From the NCBI GenBank assembly GCA_934426285.1, contig CAKRYE010000002.1:4628-68627 (forward strand): a stretch of DNA of 64,000 nt. The letters are read 5' to 3'. Shown here piece by piece: positions 41,919 to 51,685 of this stretch; within the stretch, counting starts at the first letter, position 1, and each line of letters starts with the position of its first letter. The translations under genes were made by a program, and so were the position numbers. Source of the stretch: an uncultured Blautia sp. (GTDB lineage Bacteria > Bacillota > Clostridia > Lachnospirales > Lachnospiraceae). The notes beneath the pieces were generated by a model. That model saw nothing but the letters and a program-made list of their open reading frames with translations, was not told the DNA's origin and did not search any database.

Positions 41919-44459
41919 TTATGCTGCAGGATCTGTAGGATCAAAATTTCCTGCCCCTCTCAGAGGAGTAATCGGTTTCTTTCCAAGTGGTCCCTTAAAG
42001 ACATCATCTGCTTTGTACTGTCCATCCATAATGTGGATAACAGAACCATTACAGTTCTCATATACCCATTTTGCATCAGCAACACAGGCACGGATACAAC
42101 CATGGGATGCAGGCTGTCCAAGCTTTAAATACTCTCCTGCCGGAAGATTATAACGGTTAGGCTGTCCGCAGGCAATAGAGTGAATAAAGATTCCTCCCTG
42201 TCCGCATCCATCTACATGAGTTCCGTACTGTCCCCAGGATGGTCCCATCAATGGCTGCCATACAGCGCTACGGCTGAGTCTGTAGGTTCCTGTCCAGGTA
42301 GGTGTTCCCGGCAAGCCTACGGATACGCGGATCGTCTTGATCGGTATTGTCTTGGAAGAATCCGTATAAACAGTCATGACACCATTAACCCTGTCAACTT
42401 CAAGGAAATAAGAACTTCTTCTGTACATACTGGTCACATCTGAAATTCTGTATCCATTTTTATCAAAGTAGTAAAGTACACCATTCACTCTCAGGCTGGT
42501 ATTTTTTGCAAATCCATTTCCATTTGGATCAATGTATTTCACCAGATTCTGTGCATTACTTACAATTACCCATCCTGTAGTGTATTTTCCGGTAGCATCC
42601 AGATATCCGTTGACACCATTCTTCTTCATGAACTGATTGGTCTGTACTTTGTAATTCTTCAGATAATACCAGGATCCATTATACTTTTTCCATCTGTCTG
42701 TATACAGACCACCGGTAGAAGATGCAATATACCAGTTATTCTTGTAACGTACCATGGTATTTTTGTACATAGTTCCCTTGTGGACCTGTGCATTGGAAAC
42801 CTCAAACAGATACATCTTTCCATTCATTTTTGTAAGACCGCTGGCCAGTTTTCCGCTTGGGGTAAAATATAACCCTGCTGAAGTCAGCTTATCTGTATAA
42901 TGATTTCCCTTGGAATCAAAATAGAACCATCCCACATACTTACCATCTGTTCTTGTGATCTTCTGCCATCCGTGCTTCTCTTCTACTCTGCCCGGAGTTT
43001 TTCCGAAATAATAATAATGATTTCCCACACGGTTCCATCTGTTTTTCCAGGAAACTCTCTTACCATTGGCGGCAAAATAATATCTGTAGTTATTGTATCT
43101 TACCAGTGTATCTCTGTAGATCACACCGTTTTTATCTGTTGCATAATAAGCTCCATTGGCAGCCTTTTTCATGGTGCTTTTCAGGATGTAGCCATTGGCA
43201 TCCAGCAGATAGGTGGAATCTCCTTTGATATTTCTGTCCAGTTTTGTGGCAGTTATACCACGCTTATAATACTTACCGATATCCTTAATATCAGCACCCA
43301 TGCTGTAATAGAGCCAGCGTTCTCCCTTGCTGTCAACCACCTGTCTCCAGCCTTCATGGAACATCCGTCCCGGAATTGTGCTGTTTTCTTCAAAATAATA
43401 CTGATTGGAAACTCCGTTTACAGTCAGTGTGATATCTCCTGTCCGCGGTTTTCCGTTTTCATCCAGACAGTAATATTCACCATTGATCTCAAAGTAACCC
43501 GTGTATGTTCCGGCTTCCTTCTGTTTCTTTTCCAGCTGTGCAATGGTCTCCTGTACACCATGGGCATCATAATAGCGGAATACGCTGCCGTCCCACTGCC
43601 AGGTTGCTTTTTTCTGCTGTCCTACTGTAGAAGTATAGGGAGTTACCGCTTCATTTTCACAGCCTGGATATACAACTGCTTCCTCTGCTGTTATAAAATA
43701 ATACTGTACAGTATCCTCAGAGGCTTCTGCTGCACCAGCTACAGCTTCTGTGCTGTCCTCTGCTCCTTTCCCTTCTGTGGTAACAGCTGCTGTTTCCGGA
43801 TTTACCTCAGCCTGTCCGGTCACCATATAACCATTTTCATCAAAAAGGTAACATCCTGTATGTAATTCCCCTCTATACTCCGTGCTGATCTCTACAAGAC
43901 CATCAGCTGCTGTATAAAAGCTCTCCGATGGAAGCTCATTCTGCTGTACCTCTTCCTCTGAAGCATCCGGCTGTGTGGAAGCCTCCGCAACTGTTTCAGC
44001 GTAAACCGCCTCATCTTCAGCTTCCGGCTGTGAGGAAACCTCCTCCGCTGTATCTGTCCCAAACTCAGCAGATACCTGGTTTTCCTGTTCTGCTGCCGGT
44101 GCAGTCACTGCTTTACGTAATTTGAAATGTCCGTTTTCCTGAACCCAGTCTTCAGCCTGAACAACCACTGCTGCTCCGGTCTCCAGAGAACCATCTGTTA
44201 CAACAGTTCCGGCTGTTACAGTAGATAACTCATCCTCTGCATCAGAGCTGAACTCATCCTGTATGTCGTCAGCGTCATCTGTCTGAGCATCCTGCTCATC
44301 CCCATCGCCTGCAGAAAACACATCTGCGTTTTCTGTTTCTGCCATTTCTGCCTGAACTATCTCACTGTCCGGTGAACTGAATGCCGCTGCTCCTGCTTCT
44401 CCCACAGTAGCCAGACTTAACGTCAGTCCCAACATCACTGCAACCAATCTTTTCTTCAC
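41919..44459 (-). CDS. L,D-transpeptidase (YkuD) with wall-binding repeats
   Basis: 846 residues starting with GTG behind AAGGAGGATG. Signal peptide to about 25. An acidic, Ala/Glu-rich segment runs to about 240, then more than ten wall-binding-type repeats (WYYLKNYKVQTNQF, YYFGKTPGRVEEKHGWQ) to about 690. The C-terminal YkuD domain has GGIFIHSIACG and SHGCIRACVADAKWVYE with the catalytic Cys. It forms 3-3 cross-links or attaches proteins to stem peptides, independent of beta-lactam-sensitive transpeptidases. Its substrate is the tetrapeptide made by D,D-carboxypeptidases, two of which are in this window. Confidence 0.9.
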   Translation of the reverse strand: MKKRLVAVMLGLTLSLATVGEAGAAAFSSPDSEIVQAEMAETENADVFSAGDGDEQDAQTDDADDIQDEFSSDAEDELSTVTAGTVVTDGSLETGAAVVVQAEDWVQENGHFKLRKAVTAPAAEQENQVSAEFGTDTAEEVSSQPEAEDEAVYAETVAEASTQPDASEEEVQQNELPSESFYTAADGLVEISTEYRGELHTGCYLFDENGYMVTGQAEVNPETAAVTTEGKGAEDSTEAVAGAAEASEDTVQYYFITAEEAVVYPGCENEAVTPYTSTVGQQKKATWQWDGSVFRYYDAHGVQETIAQLEKKQKEAGTYTGYFEINGEYYCLDENGKPRTGDITLTVNGVSNQYYFEENSTIPGRMFHEGWRQVVDSKGERWLYYSMGADIKDIGKYYKRGITATKLDRNIKGDSTYLLDANGYILKSTMKKAANGAYYATDKNGVIYRDTLVRYNNYRYYFAANGKRVSWKNRWNRVGNHYYYFGKTPGRVEEKHGWQKITRTDGKYVGWFYFDSKGNHYTDKLTSAGLYFTPSGKLASGLTKMNGKMYLFEVSNAQVHKGTMYKNTMVRYKNNWYIASSTGGLYTDRWKKYNGSWYYLKNYKVQTNQFMKKNGVNGYLDATGKYTTGWVIVSNAQNLVKYIDPNGNGFAKNTSLRVNGVLYYFDKNGYRISDVTSMYRRSSYFLEVDRVNGVMTVYTDSSKTIPIKTIRVSVGLPGTPTWTGTYRLSRSAVWQPLMGPSWGQYGTHVDGCGQGGIFIHSIACGQPNRYNLPAGEYLKLGQPASHGCIRACVADAKWVYENCNGSVIHIMDGQYKADDVFKGPLGKKPITPLRGAGNFDPTDPAA

Positions 44460-44506
44460 AATAACATCCTCCTTCTTATATTTCCCTATATCCGGAATCC
44501 ACAGCT

Positions 44507-44770
44507 TTATTCTCCCAGTCCGCCATCAATTGCACCTGTCAGACCGTCCAGAGCCTCTTGCTCATCAATTCCTTCACATATAAGTTCTATTTCATCCCCA
44601 CATTTTATACAGGCTCCCAATACACTGAGTACACTCTTCGCATTGGCAGTTCCTCCACAGTAATCAAAAGTTACCTTAGACTGATATTTTATTGCCTCAT
44701 TGCAGAGGATTCCTGCAGGTCTCAGATGCAGCCCCGTGGGATTTTTAATTGTTACTTTCTTACTGACCAT
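44507..44770 (-). CDS. HPr family phosphocarrier protein
   Basis: 87 residues. PTGLHLRPAG carries the phosphorylated His at position 15, and NAKSVLSVLG carries Ser46, the HPr kinase site, so both regulatory phosphosites are kept. The hydrophobic patch after Ser46 (VLSVLG) differs from the usual IMGVM. No ptsI gene is nearby; it follows cdaR by 15 bases. It could be the main PTS HPr or a Crh-like regulator, although Crh has lost His15, which argues for HPr. The start follows AGAGGT. Confidence 0.88.
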   Translation of the reverse strand: MVSKKVTIKNPTGLHLRPAGILCNEAIKYQSKVTFDYCGGTANAKSVLSVLGACIKCGDEIELICEGIDEQEALDGLTGAIDGGLGE

Positions 44771-44785
44771 TCTATTTACCTCTTA

Positions 44786-46096
44786 TCACTTGCTCTCATC
44801 CGAAACGGAGGCGGGCGAGATCACAACCTCTGTATAGACATCCTCCACCATTTCATATCCATCCGGAAGGCTCAGCTTTACAGGGACCTTATAGTTTCCG
44901 GCCTCCTTATCCTTCAGATCTATCTCAGCCTTAACATCCTCATCAATATTCAAATCTTCCAGATCCTCTGATTCTGATTTAATCCTGAGAGCAATCTGTG
45001 CAGTTTCAAATGTTACCTGCAGATTATCCGGTTTATTTTTGACCTCAATATTTTTAGTTGGCAGATTGAATTCCTGGCTTCCAACAGGAAGGATACTTAC
45101 AGTCACCCATACATCCTCACTGGAATCACTGGTAAGCTTTACATTGTCCGGAAGGAGATTCTTCAGACTGATCTTTCTCTCCACATCCTTGGATTCACCT
45201 GAAATATCAATACGATCTGCCGGAATGGTAATCACATTATCATTTTCAGACAGGCTCTCCAGACCCTCTGTATTTCCCGCAACACTGATCGTATCCGGCA
45301 CTGTCTTTACAGAACCAACCTGGTATCCGCTGGCAGGTGTTCCTATATATCCTGCTGCAATTTTAACTCCTGTGCGGATCTTCCAGAGCTTGGCAGTGAC
45401 AACAACCTTGGCATTATTCTCAATTCTCAGAGAATTCATCTCAGATTCAGAAAGTGTCTCCTGATTCTTGTCATAGATCGTAAGATTTACCTCCTGGGTA
45501 TAGTCCTCTGTATTGCCATCCAGGGCAATGGTAGCATTTACCTTATCTATTTTATTCACCAGGGTTTTGGGACCTGTAATTCTAATTTTCTCCGGACTGG
45601 CAGTCAGGCTTCCCACCTCGTAATCCTTTCCCGGCTTTGTGTCTCCCTTACTCACATTCACCACAAATTCCTGGGTTTCTTTTTCATCCAGATTAACTGT
45701 CAGATTCTGAGGTGTAACCTTAATATCACTTGGCAGCACTCCAGCTGCCGAACAGGTGACTGTGATCGGAACCATCACCGGATCTGTATCCAGACTTACC
45801 GCCTGCTGCAGATCTGCTACAGCTGTAATATCTGACAGTCTGATCCTGTCCCTTACTTTTTTACTTGCAGTAATAGCAACCTTTACAGAATCCTGGTTTT
45901 CTTCCGGCATACACATTTTACCAATGGTATCTGAAGATTCTACATATTCTTTATTGATCAGCTCCACATCTGTGATCGTATAATAATTCGTACCAACAGG
46001 ATTATCGATATTCACTACAATCAGCCATACAACGATTGCGATTGCCACAGACATGATCTTCAGAGAAAGATTATCAGTGAGTTTTCTCTTCTTCAT
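44786..46096 (-). CDS. cdaR: YbbR-domain protein CdaR, regulator of CdaA
   Basis: 436 residues. One N-terminal transmembrane helix (LKIMSVAIAIVVWLIVVNI, about 11-30) precedes about four YbbR repeats outside the membrane (for example VNLDEKETQEFVVNV..., each about 85 residues). CdaR binds and adjusts the diadenylate cyclase CdaA encoded just upstream. The genes overlap by 23 bases. In many Firmicutes glmM follows; here an HPr gene does. Confidence 0.93.
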   Translation of the reverse strand: MKKRKLTDNLSLKIMSVAIAIVVWLIVVNIDNPVGTNYYTITDVELINKEYVESSDTIGKMCMPEENQDSVKVAITASKKVRDRIRLSDITAVADLQQAVSLDTDPVMVPITVTCSAAGVLPSDIKVTPQNLTVNLDEKETQEFVVNVSKGDTKPGKDYEVGSLTASPEKIRITGPKTLVNKIDKVNATIALDGNTEDYTQEVNLTIYDKNQETLSESEMNSLRIENNAKVVVTAKLWKIRTGVKIAAGYIGTPASGYQVGSVKTVPDTISVAGNTEGLESLSENDNVITIPADRIDISGESKDVERKISLKNLLPDNVKLTSDSSEDVWVTVSILPVGSQEFNLPTKNIEVKNKPDNLQVTFETAQIALRIKSESEDLEDLNIDEDVKAEIDLKDKEAGNYKVPVKLSLPDGYEMVEDVYTEVVISPASVSDESK

Positions 46097-46961
46097 GCTT
46101 CATTCTTCCTTTCAGTAAATGCCGAAGCTTGCTGTTGTCCACAACCTGTTTATTCTGAGCCCTTACCAGGATTTCTCTGAGTTTGGCACTGTTTACTCCC
46201 CGGATCAATCTTCCGTTCTGAGCCACAGATACTTGTCCTGTCTCCTCCGATACAATAATCGTCACAGAATCTGTCTGTTCACTGATTCCAACACCTGCTC
46301 TGTGCCGTGTTCCCAGCTGTTTACTCAATTCCATATTATCTGAAAGAGGCAGGTAACAGGTTGCTGCCACAATTCGGTTCTCTCTCACGATCACAGCTCC
46401 GTCATGAAGCGGAGTATTGTGTTCAAAAATATTGATCAGAAGCTGGCTGGTCAGAATTGCATCCACATTAATACCTGTACGGATATAATCTGTCAGCTTT
46501 TCCTCCTGCTCGATCACAATCAATGCCCCTGTTTTTACTTCTCCCATATCAAAGCATGCCTTTACCAGTTCACTGATTGTTTTATCTGTAAATCTCTCCT
46601 TAACCTCCTTGCCCGCATCAAAAGGAATGAGGGCAGCCATGATCTTTTTCTGTCCCAGCTGCTCCAAAACTTTACGAAGCTCCGGCTGGAATATAACGAT
46701 CACACCTACGATCAAAGTGCTGGCCAGATTGGAAAAAATCCACAAAATGGTATTCATCTTGAAGATATAAGCAACAAGGATAAACAGGAGAACTACCAGA
46801 ATTCCTTTCAACAGGGTATAGGCATGGGTATATTTTATCCATACCATGAACTGATATACAAAAAAAGCAATCAGTGCAATCTGAATAATGTCGATTATGC
46901 CTACCTTGGGAAAAGCGATTCTTGACAAAATTTCTACCAGATTTCCTGCAATATTCTGCAT
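46074..46961 (-). CDS. cdaA: membrane diadenylate cyclase CdaA
   Basis: 295 residues. Three N-terminal transmembrane helices (about 15-90) precede the DAC domain with LHDGAVIV and GTRHRAGVGISE, the DGA and RHR motifs that bind ATP. It makes c-di-AMP, which controls potassium and osmolyte uptake and wall homeostasis. The start follows AAAGGAG. Genomic linkage with cdaR confirms the assignment. Confidence 0.96.
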   Translation of the reverse strand: MQNIAGNLVEILSRIAFPKVGIIDIIQIALIAFFVYQFMVWIKYTHAYTLLKGILVVLLFILVAYIFKMNTILWIFSNLASTLIVGVIVIFQPELRKVLEQLGQKKIMAALIPFDAGKEVKERFTDKTISELVKACFDMGEVKTGALIVIEQEEKLTDYIRTGINVDAILTSQLLINIFEHNTPLHDGAVIVRENRIVAATCYLPLSDNMELSKQLGTRHRAGVGISEQTDSVTIIVSEETGQVSVAQNGRLIRGVNSAKLREILVRAQNKQVVDNSKLRHLLKGRMKHEEEKTH

Positions 46962-47021
46962 AACGTTCTCCTTTCCAAAATAACAGAGCTTCCCCGGTTA
47001 TTTTTAATTTGTAATCCAATT

Positions 47022-48119
47022 TTATAAATCTTTTAAAGATTCTTCCAGTTTTTTCTCAAAGTCTGATGGATCTACCTCATTCTGTCTGACCACAGGTACT
47101 GCGTCTGCAGCCTGCTGTAAGGAAGTATTTTCACCGTGAAAGATGGGATTTGCATAGGAAACCACATGATCCTCCACTGCTGTATCCTCTTTTACAGGTT
47201 CCGCATTTATCTTCTTAATGCTCCGCTCAGAAGTAGCTACCGCTGCCTTGGGAACAGCTTTCACATAGTAATAATACTCATCATCTTCATATTCCAGTCT
47301 CTCTGTCCGGCTGTAATCTCCGCCAAACACCAGAAATTCCAGAAGCAATCCTACAACCACAGATACTACTGTATAAATAATAGTCTGTACAATATTAATA
47401 TTCAGTCCAAAATAGAAACCACCAGCCAGAATTATGAGCACATAAACCACGCCGCCCATTACAATGGAAATTCTCCATGCATAATCAAAAGAACGGGTAC
47501 GGATCAGATTCACAAGGAGGATCACCGCCACAAAAGCCACCACTGTGATCCACATTCCCCAGTTCTGCACCACTCCGTCTGCCAGAAGCTTCAGCTTATC
47601 TGTCATAAGGACATCCGGATTCTCCAGAAGCTTATGCTGCACTTTCAGAAAACGAATAAAATAATAAACAATTACTCCGCAGCCTGCCGGAAGTGCGGAA
47701 ACTGCACTGCTTAACAAACCGCTTCCAATAGGAAGAAGAGCCGGTATGCTGAATCCAAAAGAAAGAGGAGTAAATACCAGTACCAGATTTGTGCCTGCGC
47801 TGAATCTGAGAAAAAGGATCAGCATAAATAAGATCAGTAACAGCAGAAAACCTGCCACTTCCACTCCCAGCGCATACCCGTGAGCGATCATCAGAGCAAA
47901 ACCTGCAAAAATCATAACTCCGGAAGGTAAAATCGAACAGATCAGAGCCAGGATAAGAACAATAAATATATTGTTAAGCTGGCTCATATATCCCATATTG
48001 GCATTGATCCATGTAAAGTATAAAAGTGCCAGAATACAGCGAAGCACCGGCAGGATATAAATTTCATACTGCCCATATAAATTTTTAATCTTCTGTTTTA
48101 ATTCAAGTAATGCTGTCAT
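47022..48119 (-). CDS. conserved polytopic membrane protein of unknown function
   Basis: 365 residues with about eight to ten transmembrane helices to about residue 280 (IYILPVLRCILALLYFTWI, IFIVLILALICSILPSG, and so on). A cytoplasmic tail of about 85 residues with a Tyr-rich stretch (EDDEYYYYVKAVPK) ends in FEKKLEESLKDL. I recognise no family motif. It starts 4 bases inside the preceding gene (ATGA) with AGGAGG and lies 60 bases before cdaA. A link to c-di-AMP or envelope homeostasis is only positional inference. Confidence 0.65.
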   Translation of the reverse strand: MTALLELKQKIKNLYGQYEIYILPVLRCILALLYFTWINANMGYMSQLNNIFIVLILALICSILPSGVMIFAGFALMIAHGYALGVEVAGFLLLLILFMLILFLRFSAGTNLVLVFTPLSFGFSIPALLPIGSGLLSSAVSALPAGCGVIVYYFIRFLKVQHKLLENPDVLMTDKLKLLADGVVQNWGMWITVVAFVAVILLVNLIRTRSFDYAWRISIVMGGVVYVLIILAGGFYFGLNINIVQTIIYTVVSVVVGLLLEFLVFGGDYSRTERLEYEDDEYYYYVKAVPKAAVATSERSIKKINAEPVKEDTAVEDHVVSYANPIFHGENTSLQQAADAVPVVRQNEVDPSDFEKKLEESLKDL

Positions 48120-48550
48120 TTTTTATACCCTCCTGGAATTCCTCTGGCCGAGGATTTTTTTTCTTCACGTCCATATATCTTGTTCAGCTGTGTCAGTTCA
48201 CTGTAATATTTTTTCACGCTTTTTTTCGCACGGTGATACTTCACAGAATACTGTATGTATGTGAGCAGTGAGAAAACGATCAATACAGCAACATACCCCA
48301 CAACAATCTCTGTTCCCAGCTTTACCAGATCCATTTTATGGATATTCTCCATCAGGTATTCTCCGAAATATGCTGCAACTCCGACCAGTACAAGGCCATA
48401 TCCTATGGTCACAAGGAAAAAATTCTTGATCAGAGCCAGGCCAATATAATCACTTCTGTAATATTTGCTCACCGGAAGATATTTTTTCCCTTCTCCCTGT
48501 TCATACATTGCAAGCTTATTCATGATTTTTATCTTTTCTTCATTTAACAT
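48116..48550 (-). CDS. small membrane protein of unknown function
   Basis: 144 residues from MLNEEKIKIM at 48550 (AAGGAG upstream; an in-frame ATG lies 54 bases earlier without one). Two transmembrane helices (about 48-70, FFLVTIGYGLVLVGVAAYF, and 88-112, EIVVGYVAVLIVFSLLTYI) are followed by a basic helical tail (YHRAKKSVKKYYSEL). I do not recognise the family. It is translationally coupled to the next polytopic protein (ATGA overlap), so the two may form a complex. Confidence 0.6.
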   Translation of the reverse strand: MLNEEKIKIMNKLAMYEQGEGKKYLPVSKYYRSDYIGLALIKNFFLVTIGYGLVLVGVAAYFGEYLMENIHKMDLVKLGTEIVVGYVAVLIVFSLLTYIQYSVKYHRAKKSVKKYYSELTQLNKIYGREEKKSSARGIPGGYKK

Positions 48551-48637
48551 AAATAACTCCTTAAACGCACATGAACTTGTAATCATACAGATTGATTGTA
48601 TCATACATCATCGGTTAATGAAAGCCTTAAATCCAAT

Positions 48638-49342
48638 TTATATCCTGCCGATACACACAGTGAGAAAATAAACTGCCGATGCCCCTTTTTTCTTCAGACA
48701 GGAAGCCATAGCATCTACGGTACTGCCTGTAGTATAAACATCATCCACCACCAGAATCCTCTTTCCCTGCACATCTTCATTGACCTGAAAAGCTTCCTCC
48801 AGATTTTTTCTTCTCTGTACTGCGTTGAGCTTTTTCTGAGATTTTGTCTTCCGGATTTTAAGAACCAGATCCTGCCTGACAGGAATCCCCGTGTAACTGC
48901 TCAGTTTTTCTGCCAGAAATGCAGCCTGATTAAATCCCCGCATCCGAAGCTTTGTACGATGTACAGGCACAGGTACGATCAGATCCGGATTCCAGTCTCT
49001 CACATCCCTGCTGCCATAAAGATACATTGCCCTGGCATAAAACTCTCCGTATTCCCTGCACCCACTGTATTTATATCTGAGAACAGATTTTCGCATCCTG
49101 TCATCATACACAAAGATACCTCTGCCCTGATCAAAAATATGGGGATGTCTGAGACAATCTGCACAGTATTCACCTTTTTCCACAGGCTTCCCACACAAAT
49201 AGCATCTGGGCTGACCGATAGGTTTCAGTTTTTTTTCACATTCCGGACAGATCAGTCTGTTCTGATCCTTTAGTATTTTCTGACACACCGGACAACATCT
49301 GGGGTAAAAAACATTCAGGATATTTTTCAGCAGTGAATTCAC
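48638..49342 (-). CDS. comF: ComF family phosphoribosyltransferase-like protein
   Basis: 234 residues. An N-terminal double zinc site (CPVC, CPEC, CYLCG, CADC, about 18-65) precedes a type I PRTase fold with the PRPP loop RILVVDDVYTTGST near residue 195. ComF proteins act in DNA uptake downstream of ComEC. The start is GTG, overlapping the recD2 stop by 4 bases (GTGA). A possible role in competence must be weighed against the interrupted comEC at 62.8 kb. Confidence 0.92.
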   Translation of the reverse strand: MNSLLKNILNVFYPRCCPVCQKILKDQNRLICPECEKKLKPIGQPRCYLCGKPVEKGEYCADCLRHPHIFDQGRGIFVYDDRMRKSVLRYKYSGCREYGEFYARAMYLYGSRDVRDWNPDLIVPVPVHRTKLRMRGFNQAAFLAEKLSSYTGIPVRQDLVLKIRKTKSQKKLNAVQRRKNLEEAFQVNEDVQGKRILVVDDVYTTGSTVDAMASCLKKKGASAVYFLTVCIGRI

Positions 49343-51591
49343 TCTTCGCCTTTCTTTATTGACTCATTCAACTCCCGGATCCGCTCATCCAGGGCACTGT
49401 AACGTTTCTGCTGTTTTTCATTGCGGATCATCTCCGCAAAGGTTTCCTCACTGCCTACCACAGTTACACATTTCCTGGCCCTGGTCACAGCAGTATACAA
49501 AAGGTTTCTGTTTAAAAGCATCTGAGGGCCGGACAAAACAGGCAGGATCACTGCCGGATATTCCGAGCCCTGGGATTTATGTATGGTAATGGCGTAGGCC
49601 AGTTCCAGCTCTTCCAGCTGCTTAAAAGAATATGTGGCAAAACGTCCATCTTCAAACTCAACCTCCGCAGTTTCGGCAAATTCATTAATCTCACATAGGA
49701 TTCCGGTATCACCGTTAAAAACTCCAATTCCCTTTTCTACCGGGATCCCGTATCTTCCCCTGACCTCCCATTCCATCTGATAATCATTCTTGATCTGCAT
49801 TACCTTATCGCCCTGACGGAACAGGCGGTCTCCCAGTGTTTTTTCCTTTTTGGAACCATCCTGAGGATTCAGATATCTCTGGAGCATCTGGTTTAGCCGT
49901 TCCACTCCCAGAAGGCCTTTTCGCATAGGTGTCAGTACCTGGATTTCAAAAGGTCTGGCATTTACATATCTGGGCAGCTTATCCTGGATCAGCGCGATCA
50001 CCACACGGATGATCATATCCGCATCATATCTCTTCAGGAAAAAGAAGTCCCTGCTTTTATTATTGATCTCTACCGGTTCTCCACGGTTAATCTTATGGGC
50101 ATTTACCACAATGTCACTTTCAGAAGCCTGACGGAAGATCTTCGTCAACTCTATTACCGGAAAGCAGCCGCTGTGGATAATATCTCTCAGCACATTTCCC
50201 GGTCCCACACTGGGGAGCTGGTTTTCGTCCCCTACCAGGATCAGTCTGGTTCCTGCTGTAATTGCCAGAAGCAGGGAATGCATCAGATGAATATCTACCA
50301 TGGACATCTCATCAATAATAATCACATCTGCCTCCAGAGGATTCTGTGCATTTCTCTCAAAATGGACAGCCCCTGTACTTCTGTCATCCTCCGGCATCCC
50401 ATTCAGTTCCAGAAGTCTGTGGATAGTCTGTGCCTCATATCCGGTAGCCTCTGTCATTCGTTTGGCTGCTCTGCCTGTAGGTGCAGCCAGCCGAAGCTCA
50501 GCGCCCTCTCCCTCAAAAAAACGGATGATTGCATTGATCGTAGTTGTTTTTCCTGTACCCGGTCCTCCGGTCAGTATGAAAAGTCCATGGCCGGCTGCTT
50601 CTGTCACTGCTTTTTTCTGCATCTCATCCAGCACTGTACCGGTTTCCTTTTCAATGGCTGCAATCCTCTTTTCTACAATATTCTCATCCTCAGGGCAGCA
50701 GATATTCAGTTCACAAAGCATTCTGGCAGTATTCAGCTCCAGATAATAGTACTGGCTGGGATAGATGATTTTTTCGCCCTTCTTTTCCTGCATTACCAGC
50801 TTTCTGTCCAGAAGCATATCCATAAGATGCTTCTCCATATAAGATTCATCCACTCCCAGAAGCTTTGCACATCTGGAAAAAAGCTGATCCTTGGGAAGAT
50901 ACGTATGTCCTTCTCCCGAAGCCTGCAGCAAAGTATACAACATTCCACTGCGGATTCTGTAATCTGAATCTGCATGGATTCCTATTCTGGCTGCAATCTC
51001 ATCTGCGATCTTAAATCCTACCCCCGAAATATCCTCTGCCAGTCTGTAGGGATTTTCCTGCAGTACTGTATAAAGGGAATCCTTGTACTTCTGATATATT
51101 TTAGCTCCCAGATTCAGAGAAATCCCATATTTCTGCAAAAAAATCATAGCTTTGCGCATTTCTGTTTTTTCTGTTACCTGAGCCGCAATTTCTCTGGCCT
51201 TCTTCTCGCTGATCCCCTTCACTTCAGCCAGACGCTCCGGTTCCTCTTCCACAATTCGGATGGTATCCTCACCAAACCTGCGCACAATCCTGGCTGCCAG
51301 TGCTGCACCAATGCCCTTGATCGCTCCTGAACCCAGATATCGTTCCATAGCATATGTGTCCTCTGGAATCTTCTCTACAAAAGATGAAATCTGAAACTGT
51401 TTTCCATATACAGGATGATGGGTATAAATCCCGGAGGCCTGGATGGTTGTCCCCTGCGATACAGCCGGGAAGCTTCCTACGCAGGTTAGTTCTTCCTCAT
51501 TTTCTGAATTTTTCACCACCATAACTGTATAACCATTTTCTTCATTTCTGAAAATGATATGATCTATATATCCTGTAACAGTTTCACTCAT
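49339..51591 (-). CDS. recD2: RecD2 5'-3' DNA helicase
   Basis: 750 residues, the normal RecD2 length. The N-terminal OB and helix-hairpin-helix region (to about 200, with GSGAIKGIGAALAARI) is followed by SF1B helicase domains with Walker A LTGGPGTGKTTTI, VIIDEMSMVD as motif II, LVGDENQLPSVGPG and the late motif YAITIHKSQGSEYPAV. It lacks a RecB/RecC partner, as usual for RecD2 in Firmicutes. It acts in replication restart and repair. The gene lies between mreB-like and comF. Confidence 0.95.
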   Translation of the reverse strand: MSETVTGYIDHIIFRNEENGYTVMVVKNSENEEELTCVGSFPAVSQGTTIQASGIYTHHPVYGKQFQISSFVEKIPEDTYAMERYLGSGAIKGIGAALAARIVRRFGEDTIRIVEEEPERLAEVKGISEKKAREIAAQVTEKTEMRKAMIFLQKYGISLNLGAKIYQKYKDSLYTVLQENPYRLAEDISGVGFKIADEIAARIGIHADSDYRIRSGMLYTLLQASGEGHTYLPKDQLFSRCAKLLGVDESYMEKHLMDMLLDRKLVMQEKKGEKIIYPSQYYYLELNTARMLCELNICCPEDENIVEKRIAAIEKETGTVLDEMQKKAVTEAAGHGLFILTGGPGTGKTTTINAIIRFFEGEGAELRLAAPTGRAAKRMTEATGYEAQTIHRLLELNGMPEDDRSTGAVHFERNAQNPLEADVIIIDEMSMVDIHLMHSLLLAITAGTRLILVGDENQLPSVGPGNVLRDIIHSGCFPVIELTKIFRQASESDIVVNAHKINRGEPVEINNKSRDFFFLKRYDADMIIRVVIALIQDKLPRYVNARPFEIQVLTPMRKGLLGVERLNQMLQRYLNPQDGSKKEKTLGDRLFRQGDKVMQIKNDYQMEWEVRGRYGIPVEKGIGVFNGDTGILCEINEFAETAEVEFEDGRFATYSFKQLEELELAYAITIHKSQGSEYPAVILPVLSGPQMLLNRNLLYTAVTRARKCVTVVGSEETFAEMIRNEKQQKRYSALDERIRELNESIKKGEE

Positions 51592-51627
51592 TTATTTTCT
51601 TCCTTTCCCTGATCCTAAAGCAAAAAA

Positions 51628-51676
51628 GGCTGCCATATAAGCATAATAATATCCAAAAATGCTTACTCCGGCAACC
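51628..51676 (-). terminator. terminator of the mreB-like gene
   Basis: On the minus strand GGTTGCC pairs with GGCAGCC and an inner AAGCAT with ATGCTT, followed by TTTTTT. It lies between the mreB-like stop and recD2. Confidence 0.8.
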
Positions 51677-51685
51677 CTCTTTCAT

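Noticed and set aside
44507-44770. Crh rather than HPr
   Set aside because: The active-site His15 is present, whereas Crh has lost it.
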